A stretch of DNA of 47,193 nt from a virus: positions 1 through 47,193 of IMG/VR virus record IMGVR_UViG_3300034196_000147. One strand, written 5' to 3'. Positions 1 through 7,316 of this stretch are shown here, piece by piece (within the stretch, counting starts at the first letter, position 1; every line of letters starts with the position of its first letter). A model generated the notes under the pieces. The model did no database searches, was not told where the DNA came from, and saw only the letters and a program-made list of their open reading frames with translations. The translations under genes and the position numbers were made by a program.

Positions 1-127
1 GTCCAAGGAGTATGTGGCCACCGCCGTGGCCAACTTCGTGGAGAAGGGCGGCGAAGCCGCCGACTACGCCGAGAAGCTGCGCAGCATCCCCAAGCGCGTC
101 GACACCGAGGTCCACACGACCTACACC
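1..127. repeat. Left copy of 127-bp terminal direct repeat
   Basis: Bases 1-127 are identical to 47067-47193. The tape measure reading frame continues across the join without a break when one copy is removed. The simplest reading is an assembly overlap of a circular or circularly permuted molecule, giving a unique length of about 47,066 bp. A true short terminal repeat is possible but less likely, because it lies inside a structural gene far from the terminase. Confidence 0.9.
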
Positions 128-505
128 AACTCGGGCGACCACCCCGGCAAGGACGATACCGGCCCGCCAGGCAAGGCGATCGGTGGCCCGGTGACGGCCG
201 CGCAGCTCTACCTCGTGGGCGAGCAGGGGCCGGAGTTCTTCGTCCCCGAGACCGACGGGCGGATCATCCCGGCCAGCCAGACCCGCACGATGCTGCGCAT
301 GGCCGAGGCCGCTGGCGGGGCGGGCGCGCGCTACGCGCAGCCGGCCACTAGCATCAGCTACGCTGGCGGCACGACCTACGGCGGCGACACCTACAACCTG
401 GATCTCCGCGGCGCCGCCCCCGGCGTGGAGGCCCTGGTGCGCCAGGCGATCACGGACATCAACGCACAGACCGGGCGCAGCGCCCAGATCCGGAGCCAGT
501 CATGA
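2..505 (+). CDS. Tail tape measure protein, C-terminal part (continues from 44446-47193)
   Basis: This is the end of the tape measure gene that starts at 44446 and leaves the right edge; codons stay in phase (TCC at 2-4). Joined across the 127-bp overlap the protein is about 1,041 residues. The C-terminus carries VGEQGPEFFVPETDGRIIP, a motif common near the end of siphovirus tape measure proteins (LVGEQGPE, then an IIP motif). The stop (TGA, 503-505) overlaps the ATG of the next tail gene in an ATGA junction, showing translational coupling. Confidence 0.9.
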   Translation, partial: SKEYVATAVANFVEKGGEAADYAEKLRSIPKRVDTEVHTTYTNSGDHPGKDDTGPPGKAIGGPVTAAQLYLVGEQGPEFFVPETDGRIIPASQTRTMLRMAEAAGGAGARYAQPATSISYAGGTTYGGDTYNLDLRGAAPGVEALVRQAITDINAQTGRSAQIRSQS

Positions 506-1935
506 GCACCATTGAGCTGACCGACGGGACGACGACGCTTGACCTGGCGCAGGGCGACCTGCGCCTCGACAGCGACGGCTGGGGTCCGGCGATCAGCCGC
601 CGGCGGATGTCTGAGCTGGGCAGCACCAGCCCGTACGATGAGGTCGATGAGCTGCTGCGCCTGGTCGCTGACGGCGCCACGCCCGGGGCGGCCTGGGCGG
701 AGCTGCAGCGCCTCCTCGACCAGGCCCGGCGCTGGGAGCTCGGCGACCCGTCGGCCGCCGCGGTGCGGCTACGCGTCCGGCCGGACTGCTCCAACCTGGC
801 CGGCGGCGTCGTGCTGGAAACACCACTGCTGCGCGGCAGCGTGGGCGCGTACCCGGGCCGCTGGCAGCGCACGCTCCTCAGCGATGTGATCGGCCCGATT
901 GACGCGCAGGTCCGGCGGCGCGGGCTCTGGTACAACCCGACCTATGAGAGCGCGAACTCGTCGAGCGTGACGGCGCAGCAGCTCATGACCTGTACTTTCG
1001 CCAGCGCCCAGGAGCATCTGTGCCCGGTGAGCCTATCGCTGGTCCAGCAGACCGGGCTGCTTGGCACATTTCCGGTGCGCGGCGGGCTGCTGCTGGCGCC
1101 GTCCGCCAGCGCGTTTCAGATCGTCGCTGCCGAAAGCATGACGGTTGCCGGCTACACCTCAGTGGCCGATGCCACCTGCCGCGGCGGCGCCAAGCTGCGC
1201 TATACGGCGACCGGCACCAGCGAGGTGCGATCCGCGCGCGCGGCGATCAGCAACGTGCGCGAAGCCGACATCTACATCGTGGCCACCGCGTCGCAGGCCA
1301 TCCCGCCGCAGCCCTTCCGCGTGCGGGCGGTACTGTACCGCAACTGGTACGGCTCGGCCGACCTCGAGTCGGGCATCTACACCAACACGGTCAGCATCGG
1401 CGGCCAGAACCCTGGCTCAAGCAGCTACGATATCGACTCGCCAGCACTGCGCTATCTCGGGACCGTCAACATCCCCGACAACATGATGATCGATAGCATC
1501 AAGATCTGCATCACGGCGCCAGATGCCTCGGGCAGCCCCACCTTTGATATCGACACGATCGTTCTCCTGGCGCACGACTATGGCCCGACCTACCCGCTGA
1601 TCTGGTCGAACGGGTCGGTCGAGGGCAGCCCGTTCAGCCTCGGCACCTCGGCTGCTGGCACTGGGCTGACCGCGATCAACGTGGATCAGCGGCCGCTCGC
1701 CACGCCGACGCCGCGCCTCTACCAGGCCTTTGCCTCCGCGCCGTTCGCCTCCGCGGTACGCGCGCCGCGCGAGATCGTGGGCGACCCCGCCGTCCACGTC
1801 AGCGGCGCCACCCTGGTCGGCTGGGCCTCGCTCTCCGCGCCCAACTGCTATATGGATAACGGAACCCAGGTCGGGGCGGCCTACACGTATCAGCTACAGG
1901 CGCGCCGCTACCCGGCCGCCCTCGCCCTGGAGTAG
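502..1935 (+). CDS. Putative distal tail (Dit-like) or minor tail protein
   Basis: A 477-residue protein directly downstream of the tape measure gene and overlapping it by 4 bp, the place where siphoviruses encode the distal tail protein. The N-terminus begins with a short beta-rich stretch (TIELTDGTTTLDLAQGDLRL) followed by a helical part. The rest is Ser/Thr/Ala-rich and beta-like, with repeated VRA and TAT segments suggesting a beta-sandwich or carbohydrate-binding-like fold (about residues 200-380). I do not recognise a specific family. The role is inferred from gene order: it would connect tail tube and hub at the tail tip. Confidence 0.6.
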   Translation: MSTIELTDGTTTLDLAQGDLRLDSDGWGPAISRRRMSELGSTSPYDEVDELLRLVADGATPGAAWAELQRLLDQARRWELGDPSAAAVRLRVRPDCSNLAGGVVLETPLLRGSVGAYPGRWQRTLLSDVIGPIDAQVRRRGLWYNPTYESANSSSVTAQQLMTCTFASAQEHLCPVSLSLVQQTGLLGTFPVRGGLLLAPSASAFQIVAAESMTVAGYTSVADATCRGGAKLRYTATGTSEVRSARAAISNVREADIYIVATASQAIPPQPFRVRAVLYRNWYGSADLESGIYTNTVSIGGQNPGSSSYDIDSPALRYLGTVNIPDNMMIDSIKICITAPDASGSPTFDIDTIVLLAHDYGPTYPLIWSNGSVEGSPFSLGTSAAGTGLTAINVDQRPLATPTPRLYQAFASAPFASAVRAPREIVGDPAVHVSGATLVGWASLSAPNCYMDNGTQVGAAYTYQLQARRYPAALALE

Positions 1936-1937
1936 CC

Positions 1938-3692
1938 ATGCAAGCTATCACGGTGCTCATCCAGGCAGCGTCGGGGCCGATCGACTGGACGGCATATGTC
2001 ACGGGGGCGCCCTGGGATTTTGGCGAGCATGGCTGTCGCTCGCTAGAACTCACCATCCCGCGCCGCGTCATCGACGCATACATGCTCTATATCAGCCAGG
2101 GCACGCAGACCGTGATCGCGACTCGCGGGGCGCGCATCCTCTGGTCAGGCCAGATCGATGCGGCGAGCCTCACGCTCAACGCCGACGGGACCACCGTCAA
2201 GGTGCGCGCGCTGGGCAACTGGCAGACGCTGCGCCACGGCCGGCATACGGCCATGTGGTCAACGACCAAGGTCGACGGCTGGCAGGTGCTGACCGGCGAT
2301 CTGCTCGCCGGCGTCGCCGACAAACGCTTTGAGACAGACACCAACAACAGGCTGTTCATCTCGACGCAAAAAAACACGCTCTACGTCGCGGGCGCCCGAG
2401 TGGGCGCCCTCTACTTCCAGGTCCCCGACGGGGCGCCAGGCGTGGGCGGCCTGGGCCTGGCCTTCACCTTCGACGCGCCCAGCGGCTACATCATGGAGGT
2501 ACGCGGCTACGACGCCGGATTTACCGGCGGCACCTCGATTTACTCGCTCACTAGCGCGGGCGCGGCGCTGTCTGGCGCCCTCTGCTTGGGCATCTCGCCC
2601 GCGAAGGCGATCATCGTCGTGTGGATGATCGTGCCGGACGGCACGACCGAGGCCCGCGAAAATGGCCTGAGCTATATCCGCTGCACGCGGGTGCGGCTGA
2701 CCCAGACGATCAGTGACTATGTGCTGACCACGCTGTCGGCCAACCTGGTGGCTGGCGCCGGCGTTACGGCGACGGTGGCCAGCACCGCGCGCATGTACGC
2801 GGGCCAGACCATCTACCTGAACAACGCCGCGACGAGCCAGAGCGAGGCGGTCACCATCACCAGCGTGACCAATGCGACGCACGTTGTTGCGACCTTCGCG
2901 CTCAATCACACCAGCGGCGAGACGGTGCGGGCGCCGGTGGTCTACGGCTCGCGGATCGCGGCCGCGCTCCTCGCCGAGGCGCGCGCGCTCAATATCAACC
3001 TGATCGCTGGTGATGGGGGCCTGATTGCGGGGACCGTCCTCGACATCACCGATGCGAGCTATGAGGACGCGCTGCCGGCCGACGTGCTCGACGACCTCGC
3101 GCGGCGCGGCGACGGGGCTGGCGGCCTTATCGAGACGGGCGTCGACGAGCTCAATCGGCTCTACTTTCGGCCGAAGGGCAGCGCGGCCACCGCTTGGTAT
3201 GTGCGGCTGGAGGCGCTCAGCCTCGATCGTCCGCGCACCAGCATCGAGAACCGCATCTATGCGACCTACGACGACCCGGCCAGCGATCGCACGCTGCGCA
3301 CCGCGAGCGCCAACGACAGCGCCAGCCAAGGCCAGTATGGGCTGACCCGGATCGGCCTGGTCGAGGCGTCGACCAGCAGCGCCACACTGGCCGGCACGAT
3401 CCGCAATCTGGCGCTGTCCGACCGGGCCGATCCGACGCCGGCGGCGCAGATCGGCATCGTCCAAATCGAGAACGTGGCGGGGGCGATCGTCTCCGGCGAC
3501 CAGATTCGCCCGGGCGATACCGTCACGATCCGCAACCTGCCGCCGGCGATCGGGCTGGGCGGCGGCCGTGTCCGCTCATTTGTCGTCTCGGAGATGCGCT
3601 ACGATCCCATGACCCGTCAGGTCAGCGTCGTGCCCGAGACCCCGCTGCCATTGCTGGACGTGCTGATCGCCCAGGGGCTGCTCCCAGGATAG
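1938..3692 (+). CDS. Putative tail hub/baseplate protein (Tal or gp27-like)
   Basis: A 584-residue protein, with ATG at 1938 preceded by GGAG at a suitable distance and 2 bp after the previous stop. The N-terminus (DWTAYVTGAPWDFGEHGCRSLELTIPRR) looks like the beginning of hub proteins that define a local coordinate frame. A later part (about residues 270-320, SANLVAGAGVTATVASTARM) resembles a beta-rich insertion. The C-terminus (GDQIRPGDTVTIRNLP, then VSEMRYDPMTRQVSVVPETP) matches the end of many siphovirus tail-tip hub proteins, where a beta-barrel closes the hub. Being third after the tape measure gene supports a hub or tail-associated role; receptor binding is not shown. Confidence 0.65.
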   Translation: MQAITVLIQAASGPIDWTAYVTGAPWDFGEHGCRSLELTIPRRVIDAYMLYISQGTQTVIATRGARILWSGQIDAASLTLNADGTTVKVRALGNWQTLRHGRHTAMWSTTKVDGWQVLTGDLLAGVADKRFETDTNNRLFISTQKNTLYVAGARVGALYFQVPDGAPGVGGLGLAFTFDAPSGYIMEVRGYDAGFTGGTSIYSLTSAGAALSGALCLGISPAKAIIVVWMIVPDGTTEARENGLSYIRCTRVRLTQTISDYVLTTLSANLVAGAGVTATVASTARMYAGQTIYLNNAATSQSEAVTITSVTNATHVVATFALNHTSGETVRAPVVYGSRIAAALLAEARALNINLIAGDGGLIAGTVLDITDASYEDALPADVLDDLARRGDGAGGLIETGVDELNRLYFRPKGSAATAWYVRLEALSLDRPRTSIENRIYATYDDPASDRTLRTASANDSASQGQYGLTRIGLVEASTSSATLAGTIRNLALSDRADPTPAAQIGIVQIENVAGAIVSGDQIRPGDTVTIRNLPPAIGLGGGRVRSFVVSEMRYDPMTRQVSVVPETPLPLLDVLIAQGLLPG

Positions 3693-3696
3693 GCCT

Positions 3697-4050
3697 ATGC
3701 CGTTGCTGCTCATCACCCTGCTCGCCGCGCTCCTGACCCCATCGCCGCCTGGCGCGCTGCATCCCGAGGCCGAGCTGGCGCGCGGCGACCTGGTGGTGAT
3801 CTGGATCCCGCCGCCCGATCAGTTTATGGCGTGCGTCTTCGCGCGCACACCGGATCGGCTGCTCGGCTGCGTCACCGCGCCGGAGCAGGCCTCCTTCATC
3901 CTCCCCGCCGCTAGTCGCGATGTCCGCCTCCAGGTGCGCCAGGGCGAGACGGTGGAGGTCCGCGTCTACGCGCTGAGCGGCGCCGTCGCGGGACGGGGCA
4001 CGGCGGGGGTGCGCGGGCGGGCGGCGTGGCTGCCCGTGGTCGTGCGCTGA
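3697..4050 (+). CDS. Small exported protein of unknown function, last late gene
   Basis: 117 residues, starting 4 bp after the hub gene. It opens with a hydrophobic stretch (PLLLITLLAALLTPSPPGAL) that looks like a signal peptide or membrane anchor. The rest is a small beta-rich domain (RGDLVVIWIPPPDQF, VRLQVRQGETVEVRVYALSG). It is the last gene of the rightward late operon and is followed at once by a strong hairpin that separates it from the converging leftward block. Possible roles are a lipoprotein-like exclusion factor or a tail accessory; no family is recognised. Confidence 0.6.
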   Translation: MPLLLITLLAALLTPSPPGALHPEAELARGDLVVIWIPPPDQFMACVFARTPDRLLGCVTAPEQASFILPAASRDVRLQVRQGETVEVRVYALSGAVAGRGTAGVRGRAAWLPVVVR

Positions 4051-4054
4051 GCAC

Positions 4055-4095
4055 AAAAAAACACCCCCCGATCAGCACTGCTGATCGGGGGGTGT
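4055..4095 (-). terminator. Strong intrinsic terminator between converging operons
   Basis: Near-perfect inverted repeat, 17-bp arms 4061-4077 and 4079-4095. On the plus strand it is preceded by seven A (4055-4061), which become a U-tract after the hairpin in leftward transcripts. It therefore ends the leftward operon whose last gene stops at 4160. The hairpin also faces the end of the late operon. A second small hairpin (GATCTCAG at 4126-4133 with CTGAGATC at 4143-4150) sits between it and the last leftward gene. The palindrome GTGTGCGCGCACAC (4094-4107) abuts its right edge. Confidence 0.85.
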
Positions 4096-4107
4096 GTGCG
4101 CGCACAC
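4094..4107. repeat. Dispersed palindrome GTGTGCGCGCACAC, copy 1 of 7
   Basis: Exact 14-bp palindrome in the intergenic space between converging operons. Its first two bases are shared with the right arm of the adjacent terminator. Other copies are at 10312, 19019, 23430, 29447, 35738 and 43593. Confidence 0.9.
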
Positions 4108-4159
4108 GTCGTGATGGGGCACTGCGATCTCAGTGCGGCGCGCTGAGATCTCAGTCTGC

Positions 4160-4906
4160 CTACGGTCCCCAGCTCCCGCCGCCGCCGCCGATCGCGCCCC
4201 ACTCCTCGGGCTCAGTCGTCGCGCCCGGCGGCGACACGGCCACGGCGATGTAGCGCTCGGCCGTGTCGACCAGCACGCGCATCTCGGCAGTCGGCTGCGG
4301 CTGGAGCTCGGCGGCCGTGGGCTGCGGCTCGTCGGCCACGGCGGCCGGCGCTGCGGCATAGACGATCTGCGGCTGCGCCGTGGGCTGCGCCGGCGCAGCG
4401 GTGGGCAGCAGCTCCGGGGCGGCGGCCAGGCGCTCGGCCGGCACGGCCCCGGTGAGCGCGGCGACGGGCGCCCAGAGCGGCGCGGCCATGTGCGCCGTCT
4501 GGAACTGCGCCCAGCCCGCATACTGCGCCGAGATGGCCACATCGCCCGTCAGCTCGATCGACCCGTAGACCGCGCCCGACGGCGCCCAGAAGGCGACGAT
4601 CGTCGGCGGGGCGGCTACGGCCAGGGCGGGCGTGGGCGCCACGGTGGAGGCTCGCGTCTGCGGGCCGGCGCTGGCCAGCATCGTCGCCGGCCGGCTGCCC
4701 AGCGCCAGCACGAGCGCCACGGCCAGGGCCAGGGCCAGGACGCTCGATCCGGCGGCCAGGTAGAGCAGGGCGCGATCACGGGGCGGCAGGGCCACCGGGG
4801 CGGCCAGCGTCGCCGTCGGCGTGGGCTCGGGCGCGATCAGGGGCTGCGTCTCGCCGAGGGCGGGCTCGGGCGGGGCGATGGTGACGAACTGCTCAGTGCT
4901 GATCAT
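4160..4906 (-). CDS. Single-pass membrane protein with Pro/Ala-rich linkers, unknown function
   Basis: 248 residues. The N-terminal ~45 residues are acidic and proline-rich. A single hydrophobic segment follows at about residues 46-69 (LLYLAAGSSVLALALAVALVLAL), and the rest is an Ala/Pro/Thr/Gln-rich, probably external part that ends in a Gly stretch. The segment TIVAFWAPSGAVYGSIELTG resembles a small globular core. Its start overlaps the upstream gene by 4 bp (4903-4906), so it is co-translated with the gene at 4903-5205 and is the last gene of the leftward operon. A surface or superinfection-exclusion role would fit but is only a guess. Confidence 0.6.
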   Translation of the reverse strand: MISTEQFVTIAPPEPALGETQPLIAPEPTPTATLAAPVALPPRDRALLYLAAGSSVLALALAVALVLALGSRPATMLASAGPQTRASTVAPTPALAVAAPPTIVAFWAPSGAVYGSIELTGDVAISAQYAGWAQFQTAHMAAPLWAPVAALTGAVPAERLAAAPELLPTAAPAQPTAQPQIVYAAAPAAVADEPQPTAAELQPQPTAEMRVLVDTAERYIAVAVSPPGATTEPEEWGAIGGGGGSWGP

Positions 4907-5205
4907 AGCGAGCGCTCCTTGATATAGTCCTGAAGGCGGGTAATGTAGCTGCGGATCACGGCGTGGGCGTCGGCCAGGGCGCCGGGCCAGTCGTCGGCCG
5001 GGTCGATGATGCCAGGGTCAGCGGCGCCCACGAAGTACGCCACCTGGCGGACGGTCTCGCCGTCCAAGAAGGCAGCGACGGCGGGCGACGGATCAAGCTC
5101 AGGTTCGGCCGAGCGCGGTGTGAGCGGCGCCCAGCGGCGAGCCAGGCGACGCAGCCAGCGGGGCTGGCGACGCAGCCAGCGACGGGCGGAGCGGGCGAGA
5201 TTCAT
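4903..5205 (-). CDS. Small Arg-rich protein, unknown function
   Basis: 100 residues from ATG at 5205, chosen because GAAGG lies just upstream; a longer frame to 5256 would run into the inverted repeat. The first ~35 residues are very basic and Trp-rich (ARRWLRRQPRWLRRLARRW), so they could bind nucleic acid or membrane surfaces. The C-terminal half is acidic then helical (DDWPGALADAHAVIRSYITRLQDYIKERSL). It follows the FtsK-like ATPase gene and overlaps the membrane protein gene downstream. No family recognised. Confidence 0.6.
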   Translation of the reverse strand: MNLARSARRWLRRQPRWLRRLARRWAPLTPRSAEPELDPSPAVAAFLDGETVRQVAYFVGAADPGIIDPADDWPGALADAHAVIRSYITRLQDYIKERSL

Positions 5206-5221
5206 CGTAACAACACCTTCG

Positions 5222-5307
5222 TAACAACAGCATCGATACAGGCGGCAATTTGGCATTCTGGCGCCACATGCGCGCGTGCTATGGGGCCTGTATCGATGCT
5301 GTTGTTA
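5222..5307. repeat. 22-bp perfect inverted repeat with 42-bp centre
   Basis: Arms 5222-5243 and 5286-5307 are exact reverse complements; each contains ATCGAT flanked by GC and AC. A partial direct repeat, CGTAACAACA, occurs twice on the gene-proximal side (near 5206 and 5220). The element lies in the gap between the FtsK-like ATPase gene and the next leftward gene. The loop is too long and lacks a T-tract for an intrinsic terminator, so a protein-binding or recombination site is more likely. Confidence 0.7.
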
Positions 5308-5322
5308 TCATCGTGTATCGCG

Positions 5323-6900
5323 CTAGGCGACCTTCGGGCGGCGTACCAGCGTGTACAGAAAGGACCGTGATCCGGGGACTTTTCGGGCGTCGATGAAGCC
5401 CTCGGCCTTGAGCTCGGCCAGGCGCGCCTTGACCACGCTTAGCGCCGCGCCGGTGCGATCGGCGACGGACTGAGCGTCGAGCCCAGCCGGGGCGGCGGCC
5501 AGCGCGTCCATAATCTTCTCGGCCGCCGTCCAGTCGAGGATGGTGGTCTGCGACGCCGCCGGGCGCGCCATGGGCCGCGGTGCCGGGCTGGGCTGGACGG
5601 GGGCGGGCGGGGGCGGCGTGGGGGCAGCGCTGGCCAGCACCTGCGCTGGCTTGGGCGTCCAGGGCTGGTAGGGCTGGGGCGGGCGGCCCTGGGCGGCCGG
5701 CGCCAGGTCCTCGGCGGTGAGGTGCGGCAGCCTGAGCAGCGCCGGCTCGTCGCCGCCGTCGAAGTACAGCGCCTGGCCGACGGGCAGCACGGCCACCTGG
5801 CGGGCCTCCTCGCTGCTGGGCAGGATGGGCGCGGCGGCGTCCGGGTTCATATTGAAGATCAGGCGGTGCGTGGCCTGATCGCGGCCCTGGCGAGCGACCA
5901 CGCCGCCGAACCAGGCCCCGCGCAGGTCATGGGCGATCAGCAGGGTGTGCACGCCCGCGGCCGAGGCCTGCGTGGCGGTGAGGAAGAGGTCGGTGAGCGC
6001 CTCGGCCGAGACGACCCCGCGCCCAGCCACGCTGGAGAAGTCGTCGACCACCAGCAAGATGCGCTCGCCGGTCTCGCCGTAGTCGATGCGCCGCCGGGCG
6101 ATCTTCGTCACCAGCTCCACGGTGTGGGCGATCTGCTCGGGCTCGATCGCCTGGCGGTAGATCGCCCCGGTCATCGTGGCCAGCTGCTGGCGCAGCAGCG
6201 AGCGGTCGCGCCGGTAGCTCGGGTCGCAGATGAAGATCGTCCACCCGCTCAGCGCGGCCTGGCCGATCAGCAGCGCGGCGGCTGAGCTCTTGCCCTTGCC
6301 CGACTGCCCGGCCACAATCATCAGTCCCCACTCTGGGGCGCGGATGTAGCGCGGCTGCTGCCCGGCGTAGCCCATCAGCAGCTGGGTGGCGCCGGGGGTG
6401 ACGTCCTTGCGGTCGATGAGCTGCTGGAGGCGCGGCACGCCGTAGGCAAAGTGCTCGTGCGGCGGCGGCAGCGCCGGCGCTGCGGGCTCCTCGGTGAGCT
6501 GCGGGGCCGGCTCGCGCAGCTCGACGGCGAGCGGCTCGCGGGCGCGCGGGGCCTGGATGGTCAGGCTGTGCAGCCCGTCCGGCAGCTCCTGGTGCTGCGC
6601 CCGGGCCAGGGCGATCTCCAGCGAGGCGGCCCGCGCCTTCGGCGACGCCCAGCGGGTGAAGGTGCCGATCGCGGCCACAAAGCCAACGGCGCCACCGATG
6701 ATCAGCAGGCCGATCAGCCCCCAGGCCAGGCCCTCGGTGGCCAGCGCGCCGGCGTCCTGCACCCGCCGGGCCGTGCCCTGCACATAGTCGTAGTCGCGCA
6801 CGAAGTAGACCCAGGGCATCCCGACGCAGGCAAGCAGCAGCGCCCCAATAATCACGACAACGGTCGATACACGCCCGCCTGGTGAAGTGTTGTTTTCCAT
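5323..6900 (-). CDS. FtsK/SpoIIIE-like membrane-anchored DNA-translocase ATPase
   Basis: 525 residues. Two hydrophobic segments lie at about 13-34 and 57-80. A linker leads to a P-loop ATPase core with Walker A GQSGKGKSS (198-206) and Walker B ILLVVDDF (281-288), in the FtsK/HerA style. A Pro-rich linker (about 400-450) then leads to a winged-helix domain (about 455-515, AAEKIMDALAAAPAGLDAQSVADRTG), comparable to the DNA-reading gamma domain of FtsK. Known relatives pump double-stranded DNA through a membrane-bound hexamer. Here it sits beside a ParM/ParR pair, so segregation, resolution or transfer of a plasmid-like genome is a plausible job. It is shorter than cellular FtsK and has two rather than four membrane segments. 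Confidence 0.75.
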   Translation of the reverse strand: MENNTSPGGRVSTVVVIIGALLLACVGMPWVYFVRDYDYVQGTARRVQDAGALATEGLAWGLIGLLIIGGAVGFVAAIGTFTRWASPKARAASLEIALARAQHQELPDGLHSLTIQAPRAREPLAVELREPAPQLTEEPAAPALPPPHEHFAYGVPRLQQLIDRKDVTPGATQLLMGYAGQQPRYIRAPEWGLMIVAGQSGKGKSSAAALLIGQAALSGWTIFICDPSYRRDRSLLRQQLATMTGAIYRQAIEPEQIAHTVELVTKIARRRIDYGETGERILLVVDDFSSVAGRGVVSAEALTDLFLTATQASAAGVHTLLIAHDLRGAWFGGVVARQGRDQATHRLIFNMNPDAAAPILPSSEEARQVAVLPVGQALYFDGGDEPALLRLPHLTAEDLAPAAQGRPPQPYQPWTPKPAQVLASAAPTPPPPAPVQPSPAPRPMARPAASQTTILDWTAAEKIMDALAAAPAGLDAQSVADRTGAALSVVKARLAELKAEGFIDARKVPGSRSFLYTLVRRPKVA

Positions 6901-6965
6901 AGCACGGCCTCGCTTATACTATGCAGTGGGGCGGGTCGCCTTGCACGGCCTCCCTGCCCCACTGG

Positions 6966-7017
6966 GCGCCCCTGCTGAACTCAGGGGCGCCTCTCTGTGT
7001 TCAGCCTAGCGCTGAAC
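6966..7017. terminator. Hairpin and GCTGAAC repeats between segregation genes and FtsK-like gene
   Basis: GGCGCCCCTG (6966-6975) pairs with CAGGGGCGCC (6982-6991), a 10-bp GC-rich hairpin. The heptamer GCTGAAC occurs at 6974-6980 and 7011-7017 and inverted at 6999-7005. There is no clear T-tract leftward, so this may be a weak terminator or processing site after parR, or part of a regulatory region for the FtsK-like gene that starts at 6900. Confidence 0.5.
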
Positions 7018-7041
7018 CTTGATTTTGTGACTACTTTGCGC

Positions 7042-7083
7042 GGGTGTATTACACTTTCGCGCCGCGCGCCGGGTGTATTACAC
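7042..7083. repeat. Two GGGTGTATTACAC repeats, candidate centromere or operator
   Basis: Identical 13-mers at 7042-7054 and 7071-7083, 29 bp apart. The second extends to the 15-bp palindrome GGGTGTATTACACCC, with a single central T. They lie immediately downstream of the ParR-like gene (ends 7085) and upstream of the FtsK-like gene. ParR proteins bind short direct repeats (parC) next to their operon, so this is the nearest centromere candidate; an operator for the FtsK-like promoter is the alternative. Confidence 0.5.
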
Positions 7084-7084
7084 C

Positions 7085-7315
7085 CTAGAAGGCGTCGAGC
7101 AGGGCGTCGAGCTCGTCCTCTGTGATGCCCAGCGCGCTGGCCGGGCTCTCCACCTCGCGGGCCTGGCCGGAGAGGTAGGCGGCGGCCCAGCGCAGGATCG
7201 CCGCGCTGCGCCCGCGCTCGCCCACGTCGGATAAGGCGGCCGCCACGATCAGGGCGTCCGGGTTCGCCGGCGAGAGCGAGAGCGGGACGATGGTGCGCCG
7301 GCCCTTGATGAGCAT
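7085..7315 (-). CDS. ParR-like centromere-binding adaptor
   Basis: 76 residues, starting one base after the stop of the actin-like gene. The N-terminal half (RRTIVPLSLSPANPDALIV, then RGRSAAILRWAAAYLSG) has the basic strand followed by two helices expected of a ribbon-helix-helix fold, with the ParR-like feature of a short helix ending in a conserved hydrophobic AAYL. The acidic C-terminal tail (ITEDELDALLDAF) resembles the part of ParR that contacts the end of the ParM filament. Size, position and pattern agree with ParR; the assignment rests on the actin-like neighbour more than on sequence identity. Confidence 0.65.
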   Translation of the reverse strand: MLIKGRRTIVPLSLSPANPDALIVAAALSDVGERGRSAAILRWAAAYLSGQAREVESPASALGITEDELDALLDAF

Positions 7316-7316
7316 C

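Noticed and set aside
2259-3464. Long antisense frame (401 aa) opposite the tail hub gene, and similar frames at 35752-37770, 45799-46947 and 7290-8693
   Set aside because: High GC gives long open frames on the opposite strand. Their proteins are Arg/Ala/Gly/His-rich without motifs, and they lack ribosome sites, while the sense frames have recognisable motifs and tight gene junctions.
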